The notes beneath the pieces were generated by a model. That model was not told the DNA's origin, did no database searches, and saw only the letters and a program-made list of their open reading frames with translations. From Marinobacter zhanjiangensis (GTDB taxonomy: Bacteria; Pseudomonadota; Gammaproteobacteria; Pseudomonadales; Oleiphilaceae), in contig NZ_BMXV01000001.1 of the NCBI RefSeq assembly GCF_014651935.1, positions 496,001 through 560,000 of the forward strand: a DNA stretch of 64,000 bases, read 5' to 3'. Numbering within the stretch: position 1 is the stretch's first letter; every line of letters starts with the position of its first letter. A program made the position numbers and the translations under genes. This document shows, one piece after another, positions 49,950 to 58,171 of the stretch.

Positions 49950-51995
49950 TTACGTCGTCCAATGCAAAGGCGCACGAGGATCAGGTTCATAGGCAAAGTA
50001 GGTGCCGGTGCGCACGGTCCGCGCCAGGTGCTCGCCAAGACTGGGGTGGTGCCGGGCAATCCGGTCCAGAGCATAACGCAATGAGCGGGTTGCGCCGGTA
50101 CGTGCACGCTCCACGCCGTCGCCGACGGTCCGGGCCCGGTGATTCAGACCAACGCCGCGGCGGAGTTCGTCGACCAGAAACTCGCGATCAGCACGTGCCA
50201 GCTCGGCGCGGCGGAAGTCGTTCTGGCTTTCCGCTTCCGCGATGTCCTCCTCCACCTCGGTCAGCCGTTGCCGGTAGGCCTTACGGGCCTTCGAGTCGAA
50301 TACCTCCAGCCCGCACTGGGCATCAATACGGGGTGCAGCCAACGAGGCGTTGGCGGGGAGCGCCCCACGTTCCACCGAAACCAGATCGAGCACATGGAAT
50401 TCCCGCCCGGGTTCCGTCAGCATGCGCTCCAGGTAACGCATGCCCTTGAGGTCTTTCAGGCGTACGGTGGTGCCGCCGAAGGTAACCGTTCGCATGTCAC
50501 CTTCGCAGCAAAACAGGCAATGCTCGGTTTCTGCGCACGGCCGCACTGGCACCACCGGTTCCCGCTGGCGAGCCAGCTCCGCCCAGGGTGTGGCGTTGAG
50601 GTCTTCAAGGGCCCGGCAGGCGGCATCCAGTTCCATCTCTGCGATGCGATCCTCCCCCGCCTCCCGGTGAGCGGTAGCCAGCACTATCCGCAGATCTGCC
50701 GCATCGAAGGGCATTCGCAACTCGGACCATTCCATGACAGCTTCGGTGAGCAGCCGGATGGCGTCATTTGCGCGCCCGTCACGGAGTGCCAGGCGTCCTG
50801 CCGCTGCCAGCGAGGAGTTTTTCAGCGTACGGCTTTGATATTTTTTCGCGATGGCAGCCAGTTCCGTTGCCGCGGCACGGGCATCGTCATCCTTGTCCGC
50901 TGCCAGGGCAATGACCACCTGGGCTTCAAGCAGGGGCGCCCGCTGCAGGCTGCCCGAAGGAGGCCGTTCCTTCGATGGAATATCAAACGGATGCTCGAGC
51001 GCCGTTTCAATCATTGAAACGGCTTCGTCGACTCGCCCCTGGGCCAGTCGCAGTAATGCGAGCCCGGGTTGGGGCAGCCAGGCGTTCTGATGCGCCGCCA
51101 GGTAGGCTTCTTCGGCGCCCACGAAGTCTCCCTTGCGCAGCCGCGAGTTGCCGAGTTCGGTCAGTGGCCAGCCAAACTCCCGCCGCATCCACGGGCGCAA
51201 CTCTTCACACGCCTGCAGCGCCTCCTGCTCGGCGGCGTCGCAAGGCCCGCGCAACCGCAGGATCTCCGCCCGGTGCACCCGGCAGCGGCCATTGAGTCCC
51301 CCGAACGCGGCCCCCTGACGCCAGCGTTCCATGGCTTCGGTCCATTCCTCGGCGCGATCATGGTGCCCGATCCACTGCATCGCGCAGATCACCTCACACC
51401 ACATCTGCCCTGTGGTCAGGGGGTCGAGATTCCCGGCGCTCAGCTCTACAGCTACGTCGTCGAGGGAGCTGAGCCCTTCATCAACGTCACCGTTATAGAT
51501 CCATACCCTTGCCAGGGCCACCTGTCCGATGATGGACGGCGGAGCCAGCCCGTGCCTCTGACCTAGCTCCATCGCCCTTCGGGCCCACTGCCCCGCACCC
51601 GGCATATCGCCGCACATCAGACGCTCATAGGTCCGTACTGCCGCGAGCCATGCCCAGACCGGGCTGTCAGGTGCCCCTTTCATCAGGCGTTCCGCCCGCG
51701 ATAGCCAGGCCCGTACAGTGGCCATCAGCCCCGTATCCATCATCAGATACATGCCCACCATCACCGCCGCGAATGCCGCCTCGTGGGCGTCGCCGGCGTC
51801 AAGATGAAAGCGGTAGAGCTCACTGTAGGCAGTCAGCGTTTCTTCCAGGTCTCCGCTGCCATACGCTGCCCTGGCCCGTAGCTCCAACAATTCGGCAGTC
51901 GGCGCCACAGACAATGCGGTTATCAATTCCCTTGCCCGGGCAAAGTCACCGGCATCCAGCGCCCCGTGAATCCGCGAAAGTTCCGTCTCGTCCAT
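49950..51995 (-). CDS. Large TPR protein, possible regulator
   Basis: 681 residues, no membrane segment or signal peptide. From residue 5 to ~470 it is a helical solenoid of TPR-like repeats (for example DFARARELITAL, GDLEETLTAYSELY, GDFVGAEEAYLAAH). A CxxxxxxCLFCC cluster (EHCLFCCEGD) precedes a C-terminal domain with VTFGGTTVRLKDLKGMRYLERML and PGREFHVLDLV. A similar domain follows TPRs in some large ATPase or cyclase-type regulators, but no ATPase or DNA-binding domain is seen here. Divergent from the truncated haemoglobin, separated by 101 bp with two inverted repeats. A regulatory or sensing role is inferred. Confidence 0.7.
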   Translation of the reverse strand: MDETELSRIHGALDAGDFARARELITALSVAPTAELLELRARAAYGSGDLEETLTAYSELYRFHLDAGDAHEAAFAAVMVGMYLMMDTGLMATVRAWLSRAERLMKGAPDSPVWAWLAAVRTYERLMCGDMPGAGQWARRAMELGQRHGLAPPSIIGQVALARVWIYNGDVDEGLSSLDDVAVELSAGNLDPLTTGQMWCEVICAMQWIGHHDRAEEWTEAMERWRQGAAFGGLNGRCRVHRAEILRLRGPCDAAEQEALQACEELRPWMRREFGWPLTELGNSRLRKGDFVGAEEAYLAAHQNAWLPQPGLALLRLAQGRVDEAVSMIETALEHPFDIPSKERPPSGSLQRAPLLEAQVVIALAADKDDDARAAATELAAIAKKYQSRTLKNSSLAAAGRLALRDGRANDAIRLLTEAVMEWSELRMPFDAADLRIVLATAHREAGEDRIAEMELDAACRALEDLNATPWAELARQREPVVPVRPCAETEHCLFCCEGDMRTVTFGGTTVRLKDLKGMRYLERMLTEPGREFHVLDLVSVERGALPANASLAAPRIDAQCGLEVFDSKARKAYRQRLTEVEEDIAEAESQNDFRRAELARADREFLVDELRRGVGLNHRARTVGDGVERARTGATRSLRYALDRIARHHPSLGEHLARTVRTGTYFAYEPDPRAPLHWTT

Positions 51996-52018
51996 TACTC
52001 AGCCCTCCCTGTTCCGAT

Positions 52019-52064
52019 GTAACAAGGATTGTTACGCCCCTCTGGGTAGGTGCCTGGTGCACCT
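52019..52064. promoter_or_regulatory. Two inverted repeats between the TPR gene and glbN
   Basis: GTAACAA-GGA-TTGTTAC (52019-52035) is a perfect 7-bp dyad. AGGTGC-CTGGT-GCACCT (52048-52064) is a perfect 6-bp dyad that extends with GG/CC. They fill most of the 101-bp divergent gap and are candidate operators. Confidence 0.55.
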
Positions 52065-52096
52065 GCCGAAAACCCTATGAAAAAGGAGTATTTCTT

Positions 52097-52480
52097 ATGA
52101 ACGACATCCTTACGCGCGACACCCTTTACAACAGACTCGGCGGCCAACCTGGTATCGACAAGCTTGTAGACCGCATTGTCGATCTCCACCTCCATAACGA
52201 TGTTGCCGGCCCCAGATACCAGGCTCTGTCCGACGAGGCCACTGCCAGGGCCCGCGAGAAGGTCAAGGAATTCCTCGCGGCCGGCTCCGGCGGACCGGTA
52301 GAGTACACGGGCCGGTCGATGCTGGAGGCACACACCGGCATGAACGTCAGCTCGGCCGAATATGTGGCCGTGGTTGACGATATCATGCAGGCCATGAACG
52401 AGATGGACTATCCACGCCCGGTGTGTGATGAAGTCCTCGGTATCGCCTACTCCCTTAAGGAGGAAATCATTCACAAATAG
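52097..52480 (+). CDS. Truncated haemoglobin, group I (GlbN-like)
   Basis: Small haem protein, 127 residues, beginning with LYNRLGGQPGIDKLVDRIVD, the usual group I start. The Phe-Tyr-like B/CD region is less standard (HNDVAGPRYQ). The distal region follows with KVKEFLAAGSGGP. YTGRSMLEAHTGMNV contains the proximal His. Group I proteins handle O2, NO or nitrosative stress. AAGGAG before the ATG fixes the start, although the frame stays open upstream. Confidence 0.88.
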   Translation: MNDILTRDTLYNRLGGQPGIDKLVDRIVDLHLHNDVAGPRYQALSDEATARAREKVKEFLAAGSGGPVEYTGRSMLEAHTGMNVSSAEYVAVVDDIMQAMNEMDYPRPVCDEVLGIAYSLKEEIIHK

Positions 52481-52512
52481 GGGACCGAGTGGTTCGTCCA
52501 TCTGCTGCACAA

Positions 52513-52557
52513 GCGGGAATGGGAGATGACTCATAGTCAGTCGGACCCCATTCCCGC
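52513..52557. repeat. Long-stem hairpin after glbN
   Basis: GCGGGAATGGG and CCCATTCCCGC form a perfect 11-bp stem around a 23-nt loop that itself contains GACT/AGTC. No T-run follows, so it is more likely an RNA-stability hairpin or a repeat than a plain terminator. Confidence 0.6.
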
Positions 52558-52654
52558 ATCCAAGGCTCACCCCTATGTTGTCATGATAGTAAACATCCCT
52601 GAGACGGAAAACCGTGGCCTCTGGCCGTCAATTCTGCCCCTGTAAATAGGAAGC

Positions 52655-52682
52655 GGAAGCTGGGACAGCCACTCTCAAAAGA
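52655..52682 (+). repeat. GGGACAG repeat, single copy
   Basis: Core at 52662 followed by CCACTCTCAAAAGACG, between the glbN hairpin and the higB remnant. Confidence 0.8.
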
Positions 52683-52702
52683 CGATTTCGACGTTTACAC
52701 GT

Positions 52703-52726
52703 GTCACGTGACGAAATACGCTTTCG
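52703..52726. promoter_or_regulatory. Palindromes before the higB remnant
   Basis: GTCACGTGAC (52703-52712) is a perfect 10-bp palindrome. CGAAA-TACGC-TTTCG (52712-52726) follows, 3 nt before the higB ATG. Toxin-antitoxin operons carry such operators, so these may be leftovers of autoregulation. Confidence 0.4.
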
Positions 52727-52729
52727 TGC

Positions 52730-52935
52730 ATGATCAAATCTTTCGCTGATAAAAGAACTCAAGAGCTCTACTCCAAGGGCAAGTCAAAGAAATTTGACTG
52801 CGGATGTTGCGCCGATAGCCACCAGAAAACTTGAATACGTGAACCTGGCTATACAGTTGGAAGATTTGAAAGTGCCGCCCGGCAATCGCCTGCACCCGTT
52901 ATCGGGAAACAGGCAGGGACAGACACACTCAAACT
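52730..52935 (+). pseudogene. higB: higB toxin, frameshifted and truncated
   Basis: RelE/HigB-type mRNA-interferase remnant. The frame from 52730 reads MIKSFADKRTQELYSKGKSK and then stops. The next frame (from about 52796) continues DVAPIATRKLEYVNLAIQLE and then DLKVPPGNRLHPLSGNRQGQ, the classic HigB core. The C-terminal HSIRINDQWRICF part is missing: after GNRQGQ the DNA (GGGACAGACACACTC) becomes repeat-like and the protein similarity stops. No higA antitoxin gene is seen downstream. Confidence 0.85.
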
Positions 52936-53054
52936 ACATAATTGGGGTAAACACTTGCGAGGCGTCTGGCTCCGGACGACCTGAGGGACAGCCAGGAAAG
53001 GCATTCCGAGTATGGTGGGGACGAACACTGAGTTGATGATTTCTGGTGTGGAGG

Positions 53055-53090
53055 GTCGTCAGGGACAAGCGCTCTCAAGATGTCCTCTCA
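53055..53090 (+). repeat. Degenerate GGGACAG repeat
   Basis: GTCAGGGACAAGCGCTCTCAAG at 53058-53079, a weaker copy between the higB remnant and the DUF3135 gene. The bases 52,936-53,057 hold nothing else recognised. Confidence 0.6.
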
Positions 53091-53141
53091 AGAAGAAAAT
53101 CAACGACAGCAGCGTGACTAGCGGGGGCTCGACGATCTGCT

Positions 53142-53465
53142 CTAATCTACGGATCGCCGGAATTCCAGGATTCGTCCGCTGGTCGGTACAGAGGGCTCAG
53201 AGGAGGACTGGTGAGCCAACAGGGCCTGTTTCAGATCGAGAAACGAGTCATACATCATGGCCTGGATATCCAGTAGTGCCTTCACCGGGCTTCTGGCCGA
53301 CCGGCGCCTGGCGTCGATGACAAACTGAATACCACGCAGCCGGCGATGATTACTCCTCGAACTGCGACAAATACAGTCCTCGATCAATTGCGCGCGCAAT
53401 GCCTCAAAACCTTCCGGGTCACGCTGGGCCAGATCCCTGAGCTCATCGAACGTGGGCATGTCCAT
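53142..53465 (-). CDS. DUF3135 family protein, copy 1
   Basis: Small soluble protein of unknown function, 107 residues, starting MDMPTFDELRDLAQRDPEGF. The family pattern continues with ALRAQLIEDCI, RRLRGIQFVIDARRRSA and DIQAMMYDSFLDL. GGAGG precedes the ATG. A second, damaged copy with the same upstream 35 bases (CTTTCCTCCTTCC, CTGGATTCAAGTAATAGAC) is at 57,614-57,897. This copy looks intact. Confidence 0.75.
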   Translation of the reverse strand: MDMPTFDELRDLAQRDPEGFEALRAQLIEDCICRSSRSNHRRLRGIQFVIDARRRSARSPVKALLDIQAMMYDSFLDLKQALLAHQSSSEPSVPTSGRILEFRRSVD

Positions 53466-53742
53466 AACTTTCCTCCTTCCCTGGATTCAAGTAATAGACC
53501 AGAGGACGCGAACCGTCACTATTAAGGGATCGTCACTATTGATGGTTCTCGGCTAACGCCGTGGGGGGCAGCCGCCAACCAGCCCCCTCCGGGCCCTATT
53601 CCAACAACTCCGCATCATCATTGGCAGCTGTACCCACCCCGTAGCTTTCTTGCGGCAGGGGTAAAACAGGCATACGTTGTTTTGTAGAGGCGTCGAGTAG
53701 TTCGATGCCAGCAGGAACAGAACCAACGCTGAGGGCCAGGGG
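53466..53742. other. Intergenic region before the DUF305 gene
   Basis: 277 bases. The first ~80 carry the duplicated DUF3135 upstream sequence and two GTCACTATT stretches. The rest holds no gene that I can support and must contain the DUF305 promoter. Confidence 0.4.
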
Positions 53743-54303
53743 ATGGAACAACAAAAGCAACAGATGATGGGAATGGGCTGGGGCCGATTCGCGGCGATGA
53801 TCGCGACGTCGGTATTCGTCATGTTCTTCTTGATGTATCAGCTCGTCTATTCATTCGACCACGCCATGTTCAGCGTCAACCGTCTGATCGCTTCATTGGT
53901 TATGGGGTGTGTCATGACTATCGTAATGCTGGGATTCATGTGGTCGATGTACAAAGGTGTGGGAACCAAAATCGCGGTTCTTGTTGTGGCTGCCCTGTTG
54001 GGCGTGTTTTTGCTGTTTGCGAATAGAAGCCAGTTGGTAATCGGGGATGTCGACTTCATGAAATCCATGATTCCCCACCACTCCATTGCCATCAATAACT
54101 CGCGGAGGGCGAGCATTAGTGATCCACGCGTTCGCGAGCTCGCGGATCAGATCATTGCGGCTCAGGTCCGCGAAATAGCCGAGATGAAATTGCTGCTGAG
54201 CGATATTGCGCAGAATGGCGAACAGGGTGGGGCGCCGCTTCCCCCTCGTTCCACCGAGATAACCCCTGAAATGCAGCGTGAAATCGACCAGGTGGTGCAA
54301 TGA
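53743..54303 (+). CDS. DUF305 family membrane protein
   Basis: 186 residues with three N-terminal membrane segments (about residues 14-34, 46-66 and 74-93), then a periplasmic DUF305 domain: [16 protein letters not shown] with the metal-type HH pair, and [24 protein letters not shown]305 proteins are often near copper or other metal-stress genes, but their role is unproven. Start uncertain: AGGGG abuts the ATG at 53743. Confidence 0.85.
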   Translation: MEQQKQQMMGMGWGRFAAMIATSVFVMFFLMYQLVYSFDHAMFSVNRLIASLVMGCVMTIVMLGFMWSMYKGVGTKIAVLVVAALLGVFLLFANRSQLVIGDVDFMKSMIPHHSIAINNSRRASISDPRVRELADQIIAAQVREIAEMKLLLSDIAQNGEQGGAPLPPRSTEITPEMQREIDQVVQ

Positions 54304-54429
54304 ATGAACGAACGGCCGGGTCGTCGATGCCTTTTCAGATATAGTCGTTCTAACCCTACAAATTGCAAGCCAGGTCGCGGCAACCAGGCTCACTACGACA
54401 GCGTTGAGACATTCCTTTAAGGAAAACCG

Positions 54430-55476
54430 ATGGTCACAGCGTACCTGAACACCATTGCCACTGCGGTGCCGGACTTCGATGTTCACCAGAAGTTCGTCGA
54501 TTACTGCCCTCAACTGATTGCAGACAAGCGGGACCGGGTCCTGTTCCGTCGTATGGCCAGCCGTGCTCAGATTGACCATCGCTATTCCTTCCTCGAGCCC
54601 CACAGCGACAGCCAGCGCCTGGACACCGAGGGCTTCTATGACGAGGCGGGGTTTCCCGACACCGGAAAGCGGATGCAATGGTACGAGCGTCATGCTTTCA
54701 CGCTCGCACGACGCGCCCTGGACCAACTTGACCTGGCGGGCACCACTCATATTCTTGTCACAAGCTGTACCGGGTTCTATGCGCCGGGGCTCGATCAACA
54801 GATTGTTGATCACTACGGTCTCGACGATGACACGGAGCGAACCATGGTGGGATTCATGGGGTGTTTTGCGGCGCTCAACGCCCTGAAGCTGGCCAGGCAC
54901 ATTGTCCGTTCCGAAAACAACGCACGGGTACTGGTACTGAACCTTGAGCTCTGCACACTTCACCTCAAGTCCACTGGCACGCTGGAGGAAATGCTGTCGT
55001 TTCTGATTTTCGCCGATGGCTGTGCTGCCGGTATCGTTACGGCAGAGCCTGCGGGCATCGCACTGCAGGGGTTCAATACCACCGTCATACCGGGCAGCGG
55101 CGAGCTCATCACCTGGCAGATTGGCAACCAGGGATTTGATATGCACCTGTCCGGGCAGGTGCCAGCCGCCATCGCGCGGGGCCTGCCGGACCATCTGGGT
55201 GACATACTCGACGGGCTCACGCGCTCGGACGTCATCCACTGGGCCATTCACCCGGGCGGCCGGTCAGTGCTGGACGGCGTGCGGGGTGGCGCTCAGCTCT
55301 CCGAAGAGCAGCTTGTCTCATCCCGGGACGTGCTCCGCCGGTTCGGCAACATGTCGTCCGCTACTATAATGTTTGTTCTCCAGGATATCCTGAACCGTGA
55401 CCCACGGTCCGGGCCCGGCTGTGCCATGGCCTTCGGCCCCGGGCTCACCGTGGAGAGCATGCGCTTCGCTCTGTAA
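54430..55476 (+). CDS. Type III polyketide synthase (chalcone synthase-like)
   Basis: Iterative ketosynthase that builds a polyketide from acyl-CoA and malonyl-CoA. 348 residues with the thiolase-fold signature and a complete catalytic triad: Cys145 in VGFMGCFAAL, His274 in HWAIHPGG and Asn307 in FGNMSSATIM. TSCTGFYAPGLD precedes the Cys, and FGPGLTVE closes the active site. First gene of a three-gene run with a methyltransferase 43 nt on and an FAD enzyme that overlaps it. This suggests synthesis and tailoring of an alkylpyrone, alkylresorcinol or quinone-type product (inference). Confidence 0.92.
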   Translation: MVTAYLNTIATAVPDFDVHQKFVDYCPQLIADKRDRVLFRRMASRAQIDHRYSFLEPHSDSQRLDTEGFYDEAGFPDTGKRMQWYERHAFTLARRALDQLDLAGTTHILVTSCTGFYAPGLDQQIVDHYGLDDDTERTMVGFMGCFAALNALKLARHIVRSENNARVLVLNLELCTLHLKSTGTLEEMLSFLIFADGCAAGIVTAEPAGIALQGFNTTVIPGSGELITWQIGNQGFDMHLSGQVPAAIARGLPDHLGDILDGLTRSDVIHWAIHPGGRSVLDGVRGGAQLSEEQLVSSRDVLRRFGNMSSATIMFVLQDILNRDPRSGPGCAMAFGPGLTVESMRFAL

Positions 55477-55519
55477 CGATGCCGGTAAGCGGACAATGCC
55501 TGCTGAAAAGGATCATGCA

Positions 55520-56236
55520 ATGGCTAACCTGGGACAACGGAGCAATGAGACAGAGCTGATGGATCAGGGCGGCCTTTCCTTTGCCGAGTTTCACCATTGT
55601 CTGCAAAGCCTGGAAACCATCAACCAGCTGACCCTGGCCTACCGGCCCACGCTGCGCTGGCTTCGGCCCTGGCTGAAGCGCCCTGAGCCATTAACCATTC
55701 TGGATGCCGGCAGTGGCGGCGGCGACATGCTGCGGCGTATCGAAAACACGGCAGCGAAAACCCGGAGCTCCGCCAACATGGAGCTCATCGGGGTCGACCT
55801 CAACCCCTGGTCCAGGCAGTCAGCGGAGCGCTCTTCCCCCGGCTCCCGGGCGCGCCATGTCACGGCTGATGTGTTCGCTTTCGAGCCAGATCGTCCCGTT
55901 GATCTGGTGATCAGCTCGCTGTTCACCCACCATCTGACCGACCACCAGCTGGTGGACTTTCTGAAGTGGATGCACGGCCGGGCCCGCAAAGGGTGGTTTA
56001 TCAATGACCTGCACCGTCATCCCGTCCCCTACCATTTCATCCGCTTTGCCACGGCAGCCCTGAGCCGCAATCGCCTGATCAGGAACGACGCTGCAGTTTC
56101 CGTCGCCCGCGCCTTCAGTGTCGCGGACTGGCGGCGGCTGCTGGCCCTGGCCGATTTGGATCAGCACGTGCGCATACAGTGGTTCTTTCCGTTCCGGCTT
56201 TGTCTGTCCTGCGTGAAAGACCATGAATCTTCATGA
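55520..56236 (+). CDS. SAM-dependent class I methyltransferase
   Basis: Predicted tailoring methyltransferase of 238 residues. SAM-binding motif I is ILDAGSGGGDML, followed by ELIGVDLNPWSRQSAE, DLVISSLFTHHLTD and FINDLHRHPVPY. ATG at 55520 has AAAGGAT upstream. An upstream in-frame ATG at 55496 is also possible. It overlaps the FAD oxidoreductase by 14 bp, so the pair is coupled and probably acts on the polyketide from the neighbouring synthase. Confidence 0.88.
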   Translation: MANLGQRSNETELMDQGGLSFAEFHHCLQSLETINQLTLAYRPTLRWLRPWLKRPEPLTILDAGSGGGDMLRRIENTAAKTRSSANMELIGVDLNPWSRQSAERSSPGSRARHVTADVFAFEPDRPVDLVISSLFTHHLTDHQLVDFLKWMHGRARKGWFINDLHRHPVPYHFIRFATAALSRNRLIRNDAAVSVARAFSVADWRRLLALADLDQHVRIQWFFPFRLCLSCVKDHESS

Positions 56237-57362
56237 CACGGTGGTCATTGGCGGCGGTCCCGCAGGGGCAGCGGCGGCCATCGAACTGGCCCGTGCCGGG
56301 CAGCGTGTATCCCTGCTCGAGCGGGAAAAGAGCCCCCATGACAAAGTCTGTGGCGAGTTCATCAGCTGGGATACCGCTTATTACCTGGCCCTGCTGGGGG
56401 TGGATCTGAAGCACCTGGGCGCACAGCCAATCCGACGGCTACGGCTCTGTTCCGGGGCTACCGAGTCTGAAACCCGGCTGCCGTTCAATGCCTGGAGTCT
56501 TTCCCGCCGACGGCTGGACGAGGCATTGCTGGAGCAGGCCGAACAGTGCGGCGCCGAGATTCACCGCGGTGTCGCGGTTCGCGGTCTGCAAGAGGGCAGT
56601 GAAGGGTGGGTGATCACGACCGCCGAATCCCGTTTTGTGGCCAGGAACGTCTTCCTGGCCACCGGAAAACGCGACCTGCGGCAGTGGCGACGACCGGTAA
56701 AGCCGGAAAACCGGGACCTGATCGGGCTGAAAATGCACCTGCGCCTGCAACGTGAACAGCAGCGCGAGCTCCGCGGCCATGTGGAAGTTTTCCTCTACGA
56801 CGGTGGCTATGCTGGCCTGGAGCCCGTTGAAGACGGTAAAGCCAATCTGTGCTTTCTGTTGCCCAAAGCCCGGTACAAGAGCTGCAACGGAAGCTGGCCC
56901 GGCATACTGCAATGGTTGTGTGGCACGTCGCCTTTGCTCGAGCGACGCCTGGTCGGTTGCAGGTCCTTATGGAGCCGGCCGCTGGCAGTTCACGGGACGC
57001 CCTATGGCTTTCTTCATCCCCCCGGTGCGGCGCGCCCGGGGCTATTCCGCCTGGGTGATCAGACCGCAGTGATACCCTCCTTTGCCGGGGATGGCATGGC
57101 CATCGCCTTGCACTCGGGGTTTCTCGCCGCCAGGGCCTGCCTGAGCGGATCGGGAAGCCGGCGATATCAGCACCAGGCCCATCGGGCCTTCCGCTCACCG
57201 GTTCGCCGCGCGCGGCTCTTGAGCAATGGCCTGCAGTACCTGGCAGCGCGCAAGGCAGCCGTGACCTTGGCGAGAGCCTGGCCCGCCGTGCTGACGCGCT
57301 CCGTCTCGCTGACCCGCCTGCAGGCGGATCAGCTCGTGGGCGACCGTGTGCCCGCAGACTGA
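56223..57362 (+). CDS. FAD-dependent oxidoreductase, geranylgeranyl reductase/monooxygenase-like
   Basis: 379 residues with an N-terminal FAD Rossmann motif VVIGGGPAGAAAAIELARAG (GGGPAG at 10-15), KVCGEFIS, and the FAD-ribose motif LGDQTAVIPSFAGDGM around residues 277-292, the aromatic hydroxylase/GGR superfamily pattern. Last gene of the type III polyketide cluster; probably oxidises or hydroxylates the ring. Specific reaction unknown. Confidence 0.88.
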   Translation: MNLHDTVVIGGGPAGAAAAIELARAGQRVSLLEREKSPHDKVCGEFISWDTAYYLALLGVDLKHLGAQPIRRLRLCSGATESETRLPFNAWSLSRRRLDEALLEQAEQCGAEIHRGVAVRGLQEGSEGWVITTAESRFVARNVFLATGKRDLRQWRRPVKPENRDLIGLKMHLRLQREQQRELRGHVEVFLYDGGYAGLEPVEDGKANLCFLLPKARYKSCNGSWPGILQWLCGTSPLLERRLVGCRSLWSRPLAVHGTPYGFLHPPGAARPGLFRLGDQTAVIPSFAGDGMAIALHSGFLAARACLSGSGSRRYQHQAHRAFRSPVRRARLLSNGLQYLAARKAAVTLARAWPAVLTRSVSLTRLQADQLVGDRVPAD

Positions 57363-57449
57363 CGCCCGTTCAGCTAGCACAGTCCGTGCGGCTATTCCGT
57401 TACCTTCGTGACGACGGGAGTAATGGCAAGATGGTCAGCAAAGATCCGT

Positions 57450-57555
57450 TCAGGCCGTTGCTGTAGCGGGCTGCTCCGCCTCATCTGCGAAGACTATCCG
57501 GTCCCGGCCGGAGGCCTTGGCTCTGTATAGCACTTCATCAGCCCGGGCCAGCCAG
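57450..57555 (-). pseudogene. C-terminal fragment of a GGDEF protein
   Basis: On the minus strand the bases read LARADEVLYRAKASGRDRIV and then FADEAEQPATATA and a TGA. This is the end of a diguanylate cyclase domain (ADEALYRAK-type helix and final strand). Nothing upstream in frame resembles the rest of the domain, and no GGDEF core is present. Confidence 0.8.
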
Positions 57556-57613
57556 ACGAATAGGGGGCAAGCACGGCATTCGCTGGAAAACAGAGAGGCC
57601 TCGACAGTCTCCT

Positions 57614-57897
57614 CTAATCCAGGGAACGCTGGAACTCCAGGATTTGTGCGCTGGTCGGCACAGAGGGACCAGAGGGGGTTCCCGAACCAACAGAACCTGT
57701 TTCAGATCGAGAAACGAGTCGTACATCATGGCCTGAATATCCAGTAGTGCCTTCATGGGACTTCCGGCTACCCGGCGCTGACTGCTGCTCGAGCTGCGGC
57801 AAATACAGTCTTCAATCAATTGCGCACGTAATACCTCAAAGCCTTCCGGGTCACGCTGGGCCAGATCCCTGAGCTCATCGAACGTGGGCGTATCCAT
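57614..57897 (-). pseudogene. DUF3135 family protein, copy 2 (frameshifted)
   Basis: Begins MDTPTFDELRDLAQRDPEGF, close to copy 1, but lacks about 13 residues of the RRLRGIQFVIDARRR region and changes frame after the DLKQVLLVRE part. The matching C-terminal tail (SVPTSAQILEFQRSLD) lies in another frame ending at 57614. The shared upstream sequence with copy 1 shows a duplication rather than chance likeness. Confidence 0.8.
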
Positions 57898-57978
57898 AAC
57901 TTTCCTCCTTCACCTGGATTCAAGTAATAGACGAAGATCGGGAAAGTCACTATAAAAAAACAGTAACTTGGGCGGCAA

Positions 57979-57996
57979 CTGGGGCAGTCAATTACA
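57979..57996 (+). repeat. Degenerate GGGACAG repeat
   Basis: GGGGCAGTCAATTACAAAAA at 57981. A few dozen bases before it is GTCACTATAAAAAAACAG. It overlaps the end of a RAYT fragment. Confidence 0.5.
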
Positions 57997-58134
57997 AAAA
58001 GGAAGGCTTCCCTGCTTGTCCTGCTTTACGATTCGACCAGGGTAGTCCAGTAATTCCAGGTAGATGGTGTGGTGATTGCTCTCGAAGTGCTTGGGGCGAT
58101 AACTTCCTGAGGGTGGTGCTCGAGCTGGTAGGCG
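57988..58134 (-). pseudogene. Diverged RAYT C-terminal fragment
   Basis: Reads HHTIYLELLDYPGRIVKQDK then QGSLPFC and a stop, aligning with DYLELVDYTGRIIKPGKRGS of the full RAYT but much more diverged. It comes from a different RAYT lineage or an older copy. No catalytic part remains. With the repeat it fills the gap before the SDR gene. Confidence 0.65.
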
Positions 58135-58171
58135 CAGGGACGGTAGGAAAAAGCTCCGCCCCTGCCCTGAG

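Noticed and set aside
52794-53036. An intact 80-residue gene
   Set aside because: Its first half is the out-of-frame core of HigB and its second half is repeat sequence, so it is better read as a broken toxin gene.
53893-55251. A 452-residue minus-strand frame over the DUF305 and polyketide genes
   Set aside because: It has no recognisable domain and is opposite two well-supported genes.
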